Source of the DNA: Tsukamurella sp. 1534 | GTDB taxonomy: Bacteria > Actinomycetota > Actinomycetes > Mycobacteriales > Mycobacteriaceae | Assembly (NCBI RefSeq): GCF_000312385.1 | Contig: NZ_HE997628.1 | Span: 254,997 to 318,996 of the forward strand | Length of the DNA: 64,000 nucleotides | Direction of reading: 5' to 3' | In this document: one piece after another, positions 19,528 through 27,638 of the stretch | Position numbering within the stretch: position 1 is the first letter of the stretch | How the letters are laid out: every line of letters starts with the position of its first letter | Notes under the pieces: model-generated | What the model saw: only the letters and a program-made list of their open reading frames with translations | Databases searched by the model: none | Told to the model about the DNA's origin: nothing | Translations under genes and position numbers: made by a program

Positions 19528-20790
19528 ATGAAGGGCCTGGCCTATATCGACGCGGACGGCAACGAGGCCGTCTGGACCGACCACAAGAAGCGGCTGTGGC
19601 TGTGGGGGCTCTTCGTTCCCACCGCGCTGTTCTTCGCGGTGGGGCTCATGATGCTGCTCGGCATCGGCCACACCCCGCTGATGTACCTCGCGCCCGTCCT
19701 CTGGTGGATCGGCCCGCTGCTCCTGTACGTGATCCTCCCGATCGTCGACATCAAGGCCGGCGACGACGGCGAGAACCCGCCGGAGGAGGTGATGGAGGCG
19801 CTGGAGGAGTCCAAGTACTACCGCTGGCTGACCTACATCTTCCTGCCGTGCCACCTGGCCTCGCTCATCGCGATGTGCTACTTCCTCACCGCGGACGACC
19901 TCAGCTGGCTGGGCGGCGTCTACTCGAACGGCGGCGGCCTGGGCCTGATCAGCCAGATCGGCATCACGCTGAGCCTGGGCGTGGTCACCGGTATCGGCAT
20001 CAACACCGGCCACGAGCTGGGCCACAAGAAGCCCGAGAACGAGCGCTGGATCGCCAAGCTCACCCTGGCGCCGGCCATGTACGGCCACTTCTTCATCGAG
20101 CACAACCGCGGCCACCACGTGCGCGTCGCCACCCCGGAGGACCCGGCCAGCGGCCGCTTCGGCGAAACCTTCTGGGAGTTCCTGCCGCGCAGCGTCTGGG
20201 GCAGCCTGAAGTCCTCGTGGAACCTCGAGAAGACGCGCCTGCACCGCCTCGGCAAGAGCCCCTGGACTCTGAAGAACGACGTGCTCAACGCCTGGCTGAT
20301 GACCGCCGTCCTGTTCGGCGCCCTCACCGCGGTCTTCGGCTGGTACGTGCTGCCGTTCCTGATCATCCAGGGCGTCTACGGTTTCAGCCTGCTGGAGTCG
20401 GTGAACTACCTGGAGCACTACGGGCTGCTGCGGCAGAAGACCGCCTCGGGTCGTTACGAGCGCTGCGCCCCGCGGCACTCCTGGAACTCGGACCGCATCG
20501 TGACCAACGTGTTCCTGTACCACCTGCAGCGGCACAGCGACCACCACGCCAACCCCACGCGCCGCTACCAGACCCTGCGGTCGTTCGAGGAGGCCCCGTC
20601 GCTGCCCCAGGGCTACGCCACCCTGATCGGCGTGACCTACTTCCCGCCGGTGTGGCGCAGGATCATGGACCGTCGCGTGCTCGATCACTACGACGGCGAC
20701 ATCACGAAGGTCAACATCCACCCCCGCGTCCGCGACAAGGTGCTCGCCAAGTACGGCGCGCCGAGCACCGGAGAGCAGGCCGCCGCATGA
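19528..20790 (+). CDS. alkB: Alkane 1-monooxygenase AlkB
   Basis: Integral-membrane non-heme diiron hydroxylase converting medium/long-chain n-alkanes to 1-alkanols. 420 aa. Six-helix pattern and all histidine boxes: HELGHK 162-167, EHNRGHH 191-197, NYLEHYGL 293-300, LQRHSDHHA 333-341. Strong RBS (AAGGAGG). First gene of a tight operon with its electron-transfer partners (two rubredoxins, rubredoxin reductase). Stop overlaps the first rubredoxin (ATGA). Confidence 0.96.
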   Translation: MKGLAYIDADGNEAVWTDHKKRLWLWGLFVPTALFFAVGLMMLLGIGHTPLMYLAPVLWWIGPLLLYVILPIVDIKAGDDGENPPEEVMEALEESKYYRWLTYIFLPCHLASLIAMCYFLTADDLSWLGGVYSNGGGLGLISQIGITLSLGVVTGIGINTGHELGHKKPENERWIAKLTLAPAMYGHFFIEHNRGHHVRVATPEDPASGRFGETFWEFLPRSVWGSLKSSWNLEKTRLHRLGKSPWTLKNDVLNAWLMTAVLFGALTAVFGWYVLPFLIIQGVYGFSLLESVNYLEHYGLLRQKTASGRYERCAPRHSWNSDRIVTNVFLYHLQRHSDHHANPTRRYQTLRSFEEAPSLPQGYATLIGVTYFPPVWRRIMDRRVLDHYDGDITKVNIHPRVRDKVLAKYGAPSTGEQAAA

Positions 20791-20948
20791 GCGCCTTCAA
20801 GTGCCCCGTCTGCGACTACGTCTACGACGAGGCGACCGGCGCCCCCCGCGAGGGGTGGCCTGCCGGCACCGCCTGGACCGACATCCCCGACGACTGGAAC
20901 TGCCCCGACTGCGGGGTCCGAGACAAGATCGATTTCGAGCCCGTCTGA
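20787..20948 (+). CDS. rubA: Rubredoxin (AlkG1 type)
   Basis: 53 aa single-iron electron carrier with ligands C6/C9 (CPVC) and C39/C42 (CPDC). Overlaps alkB by four bases. Paired actinobacterial rubredoxins of this kind are called RubA1/RubA2; the first type often fails to replace the electron-transferring one in AlkB assays, so which copy feeds AlkB is not decided by sequence alone. Confidence 0.93.
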   Translation: MSAFKCPVCDYVYDEATGAPREGWPAGTAWTDIPDDWNCPDCGVRDKIDFEPV

Positions 20949-20978
20949 CGCGGAATCGACACTGCGAAAGGAAGACCC

Positions 20979-21167
20979 ATGAGTGACGCACCCTTCAAGC
21001 TGTTCCGCTGCCTGCAGTGCGGCTTCGAGTACGACGAGGCCGAGGGCTGGCCGGAGGACGGCATCGAGCCCGGCACCCGCTGGGACGACATCCCCGAGGA
21101 CTGGTCCTGCCCCGACTGCGGCGCCGCGAAGGCCGATTTCGAGATGGTCGAGGTGGCGCGGGGATGA
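20979..21167 (+). CDS. rubA: Second rubredoxin (AlkG2 type)
   Basis: 62 aa, ligands C11/C14 (CLQC) and C44/C47 (CPDC). [12 protein letters not shown] precedes the ATG. Resembles the AlkG2-type rubredoxins that pass electrons from rubredoxin reductase to AlkB. The stop overlaps the reductase start (ATGA). Confidence 0.93.
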   Translation: MSDAPFKLFRCLQCGFEYDEAEGWPEDGIEPGTRWDDIPEDWSCPDCGAAKADFEMVEVARG

Positions 21168-22342
21168 GCGGCGCGGTGATCGTGGGGACGGGCGTCGCGG
21201 GAGCCTCCGCGGCACTGGCGCTGCGGTCCGGCGGGTTCGACGGGGACGTCACCCTCGTCGGGCGTGAACCGCACCTCCCGTACCGCCGTCCCACGCTCAG
21301 CAAGGACGTGTTGCTCTCGGGCATGGAGGTCGAGAAGGCGCTCCTCAAGCCCGGATCGCACTGGGCGGAGATCGGCGTCGACGTCCGCACCGGGGTCACG
21401 GTGACCGGCGGGGACACCGCGGCGCACGAGCTGGAGCTGTCCGACGGCGGCGCCCTCGGCTACGACTCGCTGGTGCTGGCCACCGGGGGAGCGGCCCGGC
21501 ACCTCCCGGGCATCGAGCCCGGACCGCGCGTGCGGTACCTGCGGGACTTCGCCGACGCCGCCGCCCTGCGCGACGACCTCGGGCGCGCCGGCACCGTGGT
21601 GGTGCTCGGCGCCGGGCTGATCGGTTCCGAGGTCGCGTCGGCCGCGGCCAAGCTGGGCGCGCGGGTCACCGTCATCGAGCCGGCGCCCCTGCCGCTGGTG
21701 CGGGTGGTCCCGCCCGTGATCGGGGAGCGACTCGCCTCGCTGCAGCGCGGCGCCGGCGTCGACCTGCTGCTCGGCGTCCGTCCGGGGGAGGTCACCGTCG
21801 ACCCGGACCAGGTGACGGTCGCGCTGCCCGACAGTGCCGCCGTGGTCGCGGACCTGCTCGTGGTCGCCGTCGGTTCGGCGCCCGACACCGGACTCGCCGA
21901 GCGCCTCGCGCTGCGGGTCGACGACGGTATCCTGGTGGACGAGCGGTATCGCACATCCGCCGAGGACGTCTACGCGATCGGCGACTGTGCGCGGGTGCCC
22001 AACCCTCTGGAGGGCGGCACCTACCGCGCGGAGAACTGGTCCGCCGCACAGGATCAGGGCACGGCCGTCGCGCAGGTGCTCCTGGGGCAGACCCCGGCGC
22101 CGACGGTGCCGTGGGGCTGGTCGAACCAGTTCGGTGCGGTGCTGCAGTTCGCGGGGTGGCCCGCGGCCGAGGACGCGCTGGAGGTGGACGGAACGGTGGA
22201 CGGGGAGACCGGAGGAACGTTCGTCGCGCGCTGCAGCCGGGCCGACGGCCTGGTGGGCGCGGTGGCGATGGGCCGGCCGAAGGAGCTGCGCGCCGTGCGC
22301 GGCGAGCTGTCCGAGAAGATCGCCTCGGCGGTCGTGCGATGA
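21164..22342 (+). CDS. rubB: Rubredoxin-NAD(+) reductase
   Basis: FAD- and NADH-binding reductase delivering electrons to rubredoxin; 392 aa. N-terminal FAD motif [18 protein letters not shown] motif [20 protein letters not shown], and the second FAD motif [13 protein letters not shown]. Overlaps both neighbours (ATGA with rubA2 and with the TetR gene). Completes the AlkB electron chain. Confidence 0.92.
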   Translation: MSGAVIVGTGVAGASAALALRSGGFDGDVTLVGREPHLPYRRPTLSKDVLLSGMEVEKALLKPGSHWAEIGVDVRTGVTVTGGDTAAHELELSDGGALGYDSLVLATGGAARHLPGIEPGPRVRYLRDFADAAALRDDLGRAGTVVVLGAGLIGSEVASAAAKLGARVTVIEPAPLPLVRVVPPVIGERLASLQRGAGVDLLLGVRPGEVTVDPDQVTVALPDSAAVVADLLVVAVGSAPDTGLAERLALRVDDGILVDERYRTSAEDVYAIGDCARVPNPLEGGTYRAENWSAAQDQGTAVAQVLLGQTPAPTVPWGWSNQFGAVLQFAGWPAAEDALEVDGTVDGETGGTFVARCSRADGLVGAVAMGRPKELRAVRGELSEKIASAVVR

Positions 22343-22944
22343 CCGTCCTCGCGGGCCGCGAGCCCGACGCCGTTCCCAAGCCCACGGTGCGCGATCAGGC
22401 GCTCGACGCCGTGAGCCACTTCCTCAACGGGCGGGAATGGTCGGCGGTCACCATGGCGGCCGTGGCCCGCGAGGCCGGAGTGAGCCGGCAGACCCTCTAC
22501 AACGAGTTCGGCTCCCGCAAGGGGCTCGCCGTCGCCTACGTGACCCGGTTCGTCGACGGGTTGCTGGCGTACGTGCAGGACCGGATCGACGCGCATCCCG
22601 GAGAGATCGCGCTCGCGGTCGAGGACGCCATGCTCGGGGTGTTCCGCACCGGTATGGGTGACCCCGTGGTGCTCAACATCGTCGGGCCCAACCCGCACCG
22701 CGACCTCATGGGGATCGTCACCGTCGACGGCACCCCGATCCTCAAGCGGGCCAGCGCGGGGCTCGCCGAGATCCTCGTTCTGAGCTGGGCCCAGGCCCGG
22801 CGCGACGACGCGCAACTGGCGGCAGGTGTGCTGGTGCGCCTCGCGTTCAGTCACCTCACCATGCCGCTGGAGGGCCCCGAGGAGGCGGCCAAGGAGGTCT
22901 CCGCGGTGGTCTCGCCGTACCTGGAGCGGGCCGTCCGCGCCTGA
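22339..22944 (+). CDS. TetR-family regulator of the alkane operon
   Basis: 201 aa. N-terminal HTH (MAAVAREAGVSRQTLYNEFGSRKGL), then a divergent ligand domain. Translationally coupled to rubB, as with AlkU/AlkX regulators that repress alkB operons in actinobacteria and respond to fatty acids or alkane products. The inverted repeat at 19436-19460 is the likely target. Convergent with zur, four bases apart. Confidence 0.85.
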   Translation: MTVLAGREPDAVPKPTVRDQALDAVSHFLNGREWSAVTMAAVAREAGVSRQTLYNEFGSRKGLAVAYVTRFVDGLLAYVQDRIDAHPGEIALAVEDAMLGVFRTGMGDPVVLNIVGPNPHRDLMGIVTVDGTPILKRASAGLAEILVLSWAQARRDDAQLAAGVLVRLAFSHLTMPLEGPEEAAKEVSAVVSPYLERAVRA

Positions 22945-22948
22945 GTCG

Positions 22949-23365
22949 TCAGCCCCGCCCGGCCGAGCACTCCTTGCAGCGGCCGAAGATCTCCAGCGTG
23001 TGCGTGACGTCGGTGAAGCCGTGCGCCGCGGCGGTCCGCGCGGACCACGCCTCCACCGCCCGGTCCGTCACCTCCACGGTGCGCCCGCAGTCCCGGCACA
23101 CCAGGTGGTGGTGATGCTCCCCCGAGCACATCCGGAACAACGCCTCGCCGCTGTCGGTGCGCAGCGTGTCCACCGCGCCGGCATCGGCCATCGCCTGCAG
23201 GTTCCGGTACACGGTGGTCAGTCCGATCGATTCCCCGTCCGCGCGCAGCTGCTCGTGCAACTCCTGCGCGGACTTGAACTCCGACACCGATTCCAGGGCG
23301 TGCGCGATGGCGCCGCGCTGCTTGGTGGCGCGCACGCCGATCACCTTCGCGGCTTCGCCGGCCAC
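22949..23365 (-). CDS. zur: Zinc uptake regulator Zur (FurB)
   Basis: Fur-family zinc-responsive repressor, 138 aa from GTG 23365. DNA-binding helix in GLTTVYRNLQAMADAG. His-rich sensing segment HHHH at 84-87. Structural zinc cysteines C90/C93 and C130/C133. Lies two bases after smtB, the same smtB-furB operon as in M. tuberculosis (Rv2358-Rv2359), where it controls zinc uptake and alternative ribosomal proteins. Confidence 0.92.
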   Translation of the reverse strand: MAGEAAKVIGVRATKQRGAIAHALESVSEFKSAQELHEQLRADGESIGLTTVYRNLQAMADAGAVDTLRTDSGEALFRMCSGEHHHHLVCRDCGRTVEVTDRAVEAWSARTAAAHGFTDVTHTLEIFGRCKECSAGRG

Positions 23366-23367
23366 CG

Positions 23368-23730
23368 TCAGGCCCCCTGCCGCTCGGTGGAGTGGGCGAC
23401 CGCGTCGACCACGATGTGCGCGAGGTGGTCGTCCACGAGCCGGTAGACGATCTCCCGGCCGTTGCGCTCGCCCCGCACCACGCCCGCGGACTTGAGCACC
23501 CGCAGGTGCTGGCTCACGAGGGGCTGCGTGACACCGAGCGAATCGACCAACTGGTGCACGCACAGCTCGGACCGCATGAGCTCCAGGACGATCGAGATCC
23601 GCACGGGCGCCGCGAGGGCCCGGAGCAGGTCGCCCGTGGCGGCCAGCACCTCGGGGCTGGGGGCCGGCTGCGGTTCGCAGTCGGCGTCGACGGGGCAGTC
23701 TGCGGCGACGTCGGTAGGAATGGGGGCCAC
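23368..23730 (-). CDS. smtB: ArsR/SmtB-family zinc-responsive repressor
   Basis: 120 aa. Winged helix (VHQLVDSLGVTQPLVSQHLRVLKSAG). The alpha-5 zinc site D-x-H-x10-H-x2-E is intact (DDH ... HSTE), so it should sense zinc, not arsenic. First gene of the smtB-zur operon. A Cys/Asp/Pro-rich N-terminal tail (DCPVDADCEP) could add metal ligands; that is speculation. Confidence 0.9.
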   Translation of the reverse strand: MAPIPTDVAADCPVDADCEPQPAPSPEVLAATGDLLRALAAPVRISIVLELMRSELCVHQLVDSLGVTQPLVSQHLRVLKSAGVVRGERNGREIVYRLVDDHLAHIVVDAVAHSTERQGA

Positions 23731-23739
23731 CTCCTGTTA

Positions 23740-23755
23740 TCAAGAATCATTTTCA
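23740..23755 (-). promoter_or_regulatory. Candidate SmtB/Zur operator upstream of smtB
   Basis: Minus-strand TGAAAATGATTCTTGA is an AT-rich imperfect dyad nine bases upstream of the smtB ATG, inside wider ATATGAAAAT...TTGATAA symmetry. It resembles actinobacterial Zur boxes (TGAAAATGATTTTCA-type) and also fits SmtB 12-2-12 half sites. Which protein binds is not decidable here. Confidence 0.5.
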
Positions 23756-23870
23756 TATGCGGTTTCGGCTACGTCAAGTCCGAGCCCGGCGTCGACCCGC
23801 GGGGGAGGGTGACCGGTAGAGTCGATGTGTTCTGTAGTCCTGTCGCAACCCGTCGGAGATGAAGCGAGCC

Positions 23871-25274
23871 GTGGCCAAAGCAACCAAAGTGGAAACCGTC
23901 GCCAACCTGTGCAAGCGCAGGGGGCTGGTCTACCCCTCGGGTGAGATCTACGGCGGAACCAAATCGGCCTGGGACTACGGCCCGCTCGGTGTGGAGCTCA
24001 AGGAGAACATCAAGAAGCAGTGGTGGCGCAACATGGTCACCTCGCGCGACGACGTGGTGGGCCTCGACAGCTCGATCATCCTGCCGCGCCAGGTGTGGGT
24101 CGCCTCGGGTCACGTCTCGGTGTTCAACGATCCGCTCGTCGAGTGCCTGAACTGCCACAAGCGGCACCGTCAGGACCACCTCCAGGAGGCCGTCGCCGAG
24201 AAGAAGGCGGCCAAGGGGGAGGAGATCGATCCGGACGACGTGCCCATGTCGGAGATCGTGTGCCCGGACTGCGGCACCAAGGGGCAGTGGACCGAGCCCC
24301 GCGACTTCAACATGATGCTCAAGACCTACCTCGGCCCTATCGAGTCCGAGGAGGGGCTGCACTACCTGCGCCCCGAGACGGCGCAGGGCATCTTCGTGAA
24401 CTTCAAGAACGTGATGACCACCGCGCGCAAGAAGCCGCCGTTCGGCATCGGCCAGATCGGCAAGAGCTTCCGCAACGAGATCACACCGGGCAACTTCATC
24501 TTCCGGACCCGCGAGTTCGAGCAGATGGAGATGGAGTTCTTCGTCAAGCCGGGCGAGGACGAGACCTGGCACCAGTACTGGATCGACTACCGCCTCAAGT
24601 GGTACACCGACCTCGGAGTCGACCCCGAGAACCTGCGGCTGTACGAGCACGCGCCGGAGAAGCTGAGCCACTACTCCAAGCGGACAGTCGACATCGAGTA
24701 CAAGTTCGGGTTCTCCGGCAGCGAGTTCGGCGAGCTCGAGGGCGTGGCGAACCGCACCGATTTCGACCTGGGTACGCACACCGAGCACTCGGGTGAGTCC
24801 CTGGAGTACTTCGATCAGCAGTCCGGTGAGCGGTACACGCCGTACGTCATCGAGCCCGCGGCCGGCCTCACCCGCTCGTTCATGGCCTTCCTCGTGGACG
24901 CGTACACCGAGGAGGAGGTGCCGAAGGCCAACGGCGGCACCGATACCCGTGTGGTGCTCAAGCTTGACCGGCGCCTGGCCCCGGTCAAGGCCGCGGTGCT
25001 CCCGCTCTCGCGGGACGAGAAGCTCTCGCCCAAGGCGCGCGAGCTCGCCGCCGAGTTGCGCCAGTACTGGAACGTCGACTTCGACGATGCGCAGGGCATC
25101 GGCAAGCGGTACCGGCGCCAGGACGAGATCGGCACCCCGTTCTGCATCACGGTCGACTTCGACTCACTCGAGGACGACGCCGTGACGGTGCGCGAACGCG
25201 ACACCATGACGCAGGAGCGCGTGCCGCTGGCCGAGGTCCGCGACTACCTCGCGGCGCGCCTCGCCGGCTGCTGA
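23871..25274 (+). CDS. glyS: Glycyl-tRNA synthetase (dimeric type)
   Basis: Class II alpha2 GlyRS charging tRNA-Gly; 467 aa from GTG 23871 (an ATG at 23859 sits directly on the GGAG and is less likely). Motif 1 around [14 protein letters not shown], motif 2 [25 protein letters not shown], motif 3 in [12 protein letters not shown]. An insertion bears a CxxC pair (CLNC, CPDC) suggesting a zinc knuckle that M. tuberculosis GlyS appears to lack. Follows zur-smtB as in mycobacteria, in divergent orientation. Confidence 0.94.
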   Translation: MAKATKVETVANLCKRRGLVYPSGEIYGGTKSAWDYGPLGVELKENIKKQWWRNMVTSRDDVVGLDSSIILPRQVWVASGHVSVFNDPLVECLNCHKRHRQDHLQEAVAEKKAAKGEEIDPDDVPMSEIVCPDCGTKGQWTEPRDFNMMLKTYLGPIESEEGLHYLRPETAQGIFVNFKNVMTTARKKPPFGIGQIGKSFRNEITPGNFIFRTREFEQMEMEFFVKPGEDETWHQYWIDYRLKWYTDLGVDPENLRLYEHAPEKLSHYSKRTVDIEYKFGFSGSEFGELEGVANRTDFDLGTHTEHSGESLEYFDQQSGERYTPYVIEPAAGLTRSFMAFLVDAYTEEEVPKANGGTDTRVVLKLDRRLAPVKAAVLPLSRDEKLSPKARELAAELRQYWNVDFDDAQGIGKRYRRQDEIGTPFCITVDFDSLEDDAVTVRERDTMTQERVPLAEVRDYLAARLAGC

Positions 25275-25299
25275 GCCGCCGCGGCCGTCGGCGGATGAA

Positions 25300-25321
25300 C
25301 CGCCGCGGTCGCCCGCGGCGG
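25300..25321. terminator. Hairpin between convergent glyS and lipoprotein gene
   Basis: Perfect 9-bp stem CCGCCGCGG-TCGC-CCGCGGCGG located between the two stop codons. There is no T tract, as is common for actinobacterial intrinsic terminators; it could serve both genes. Confidence 0.5.
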
Positions 25322-25331
25322 GCCCGGCCGG

Positions 25332-25763
25332 TCAGCCGCAGGTGACCTCGACGCGGAACTTCTTCATGCTCAGGTCCGCGGCCCGGGCCTCGCCCGTGAT
25401 CGTGTAGCGGTTGCCCGCCCGCGAAGCGGTCGCCGAACCGACCTGTCCGACAGGGGTGTTCAGCACGGTCATGGCGCTGCCGCCGGTCGAGACGAACAGG
25501 CTGTTCACCCGTGGCGGGTTGCCGTCGGTGATGATCGCGCCCACCCCGCGCGCCGTCTGCACGCTGCCCGAGCCAATCGAGATCGTGTCGCCCGCGCGCT
25601 CGCACCCCGCGTTCACGTACTCCGCCGCGGTCTGGTTCTGCCCGTCCACCTGGACGACCGTGCTGGAGTCGATGTTCGGGGACGTGCAGGCCGCCACGGC
25701 GGCGGCGGTGCCCAGGGCTACGGCACCGGCCGCGAGGCGGACGGGGATTCGGCTCGATCGCAT
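25332..25763 (-). CDS. LpqH-type (19 kDa antigen family) lipoprotein
   Basis: 143 aa with signal peptide and lipobox VAAC (residues 23-26). Family features match the mycobacterial 19 kDa lipoprotein: ITDGNPPRVNSL in the middle, and GNRYTITGEARAADLSMKKFRVEVTCG at the end (split by a short gap), with a conserved Cys pair. Cell-envelope anchored; function in the family is unclear, known as a TLR2 agonist in mycobacteria. Confidence 0.8.
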   Translation of the reverse strand: MRSSRIPVRLAAGAVALGTAAAVAACTSPNIDSSTVVQVDGQNQTAAEYVNAGCERAGDTISIGSGSVQTARGVGAIITDGNPPRVNSLFVSTGGSAMTVLNTPVGQVGSATASRAGNRYTITGEARAADLSMKKFRVEVTCG

Positions 25764-25812
25764 AGCGATACCGTACCGGTGGATCCGGCGGTCGCCGTGG
25801 GATACTGGGGGC

Positions 25813-26280
25813 ATGACGAGCGGCAAGGTTGTGCATTTCGACACGCAGCGCGGTTTCGGGTTCCTCGCCCCGGACGCCGGAGGCGAGGACGTCTTCCTCC
25901 ACGTGAACGACATCGATTTCGACGAGGCGGCGCTCCGGCCCGGTACCGAGGTCACCTTCGACGTGGAGAACGGCGACAAGGGGCTCAAGGCGGTCAACGT
26001 GGCCGTCGTCGGCGGTGCGCCCGCCGCGGCGAAGCGTGATCACCGCGACAACCGAGGCGACCGGGATCACCGGGGCGACCGCCGGGAGCAGCGCGAGCAC
26101 AAGCCCCGCCGGGACACCGCGCCGCGCGCGGCGGCCGGCGCGGTGGGCATGCAGTCGTTCCTGGACGATGTCACCGAGCTCCTCCTGGACTCCTCGGACG
26201 AGCTGACCGCGGGGCAGATCATCGCGATCCGGCAGCGCTTCGCCGATTTCGCGTTCGAACACGGCTGGGTCAGCGAGTAG
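25813..26280 (+). CDS. Cold-shock domain protein with C-terminal extension
   Basis: 155 aa. N-terminal cold-shock domain with RNP1 (GFGFL) and RNP2 (VFLHV) for single-stranded nucleic acid binding. A linker of about 30 residues is very rich in Arg/Asp/His (RDNRGDRDHRGDRREQ). A C-terminal helical domain (MQSFLDDVTELLLDSSDELTAGQI) follows. About twice the length of CspA. The next gene, dgt, begins at the base after its stop, so the two are cotranscribed. Confidence 0.85.
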   Translation: MTSGKVVHFDTQRGFGFLAPDAGGEDVFLHVNDIDFDEAALRPGTEVTFDVENGDKGLKAVNVAVVGGAPAAAKRDHRDNRGDRDHRGDRREQREHKPRRDTAPRAAAGAVGMQSFLDDVTELLLDSSDELTAGQIIAIRQRFADFAFEHGWVSE

Positions 26281-27618
26281 GTGCCGCTGCTCCCCGGTCC
26301 CGCCGCCTACCAGCCGGCCGACGTCGAGCGCCTCGTGGACGAGGCGCCCAAGACGGCCGGCCTCTCCGGCGATCCCGAACCGGCACTGTTCTCGGGGCCG
26401 GAGTGGGAGGCGCCGCGCTGGGAGGGGCACAGCTCGGCGTTCGCCCGCGATCGGGCGCGGGTGCTGCACTGCGCCGCGCTGCGTCGCCTGGCCGATAAGA
26501 CCCAGGTGGTCGGGCCGCGCGAGGGCGACACGCCGCGCACCCGCCTGACCCACTCGCTGGAGGTCAGCCAGATCGGCAGGGGCATCGCCCTCGGCATCGG
26601 CTGCGATCCGGATCTGGTGGACCTCGCCGGCCTCGCGCACGACATAGGCCATCCGCCGTACGGGCACAACGGCGAGCGCGCGCTCGACGAGTTGGCCACG
26701 CGCATAGGCGGATTCGAGGGCAATGCGCAGAACCTCCGGATCCTCACCCGGCTCGAACCCAAGGTGCTCGACGCGTACGGCCGGTCGGTGGGGCTCAACC
26801 TCACCCGCGCCGCGCTCGACGCGGCCACCAAGTATCCGTGGCTGCGCACCGAACCGGGCGGCAAGTTCGGGGTGTACGACGACGACGCCCACGTCCTGGA
26901 CTGGATGCGCGGCGGCGAGAACGGCCCGCACGGCCGGCGCCAGTGCCTCGAATCGCAGGTCATGGACTGGTCCGACGACGTCGCCTACTCGGTGCACGAC
27001 GTGGAGGACGGCATCATGTCCGGGCGGCTGGACCTGCGCGCCCTCGCCTCGCCGGAGGAGGTGCGCAACCTCTCCGGCTTCGGCGCCACCAGCTTCCGCG
27101 CCGTGGAGGCCGCCGAGCTCGAGGAGGCCGGCCTGCGGCTCGCGTCGTTCGACGTGGTGGCCGCCGCGTCCACGTACGACGGCACCCTCGCCACGTCGGT
27201 CGCCCTCAAGCGGATGACGAGCGAGCTGGTCGGCCGGTTCGCCTCCGCCGCGATCGACGCGACCCGCGCCGCGACGGGGGACCGGCCCGTGTGCCGGTAC
27301 GAGGCCGACCTCGCCATCCCGCGGGCCGTCAAGGCCGAGGTGGTGCTGCTCAAGACGATGGCTCTGCAGTACATCTATTCGAACCAACGGCACCTGGCCG
27401 TGCAGCAGGGGCAGCGGGACCGGATCCACCGCGTGGCGGACTGGCTGATGGGGGCGTCCCCGTCGAACATCGACCCCCTGTACTCGCCCGCCTACCTGGC
27501 CGCGGAGTCCGACGCCGCGCGCCTGCGCGTGGTGGTGGACCAGATCGCCTCCATGACGGAGACCCGCCTGGAGCGACTCGACCAGGTGGTGCTGGCGGCT
27601 CCCGCGGCTGAGCGGTAG
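26281..27618 (+). CDS. dgt: Deoxyguanosinetriphosphate triphosphohydrolase (dGTPase)
   Basis: HD-domain enzyme hydrolysing dGTP to deoxyguanosine and triphosphate; 445 aa. HD metal residues in [10 protein letters not shown] and [16 protein letters not shown]; ends in [24 protein letters not shown] start is taken directly after the cold-shock stop; a later start cannot be excluded because the first ~20 residues are poorly conserved. The dgt-dnaG pair is conserved in M. tuberculosis. Confidence 0.92.
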   Translation: MPLLPGPAAYQPADVERLVDEAPKTAGLSGDPEPALFSGPEWEAPRWEGHSSAFARDRARVLHCAALRRLADKTQVVGPREGDTPRTRLTHSLEVSQIGRGIALGIGCDPDLVDLAGLAHDIGHPPYGHNGERALDELATRIGGFEGNAQNLRILTRLEPKVLDAYGRSVGLNLTRAALDAATKYPWLRTEPGGKFGVYDDDAHVLDWMRGGENGPHGRRQCLESQVMDWSDDVAYSVHDVEDGIMSGRLDLRALASPEEVRNLSGFGATSFRAVEAAELEEAGLRLASFDVVAAASTYDGTLATSVALKRMTSELVGRFASAAIDATRAATGDRPVCRYEADLAIPRAVKAEVVLLKTMALQYIYSNQRHLAVQQGQRDRIHRVADWLMGASPSNIDPLYSPAYLAAESDAARLRVVVDQIASMTETRLERLDQVVLAAPAAER

Positions 27619-27638
27619 GCACGTCTACACTCGAACCC

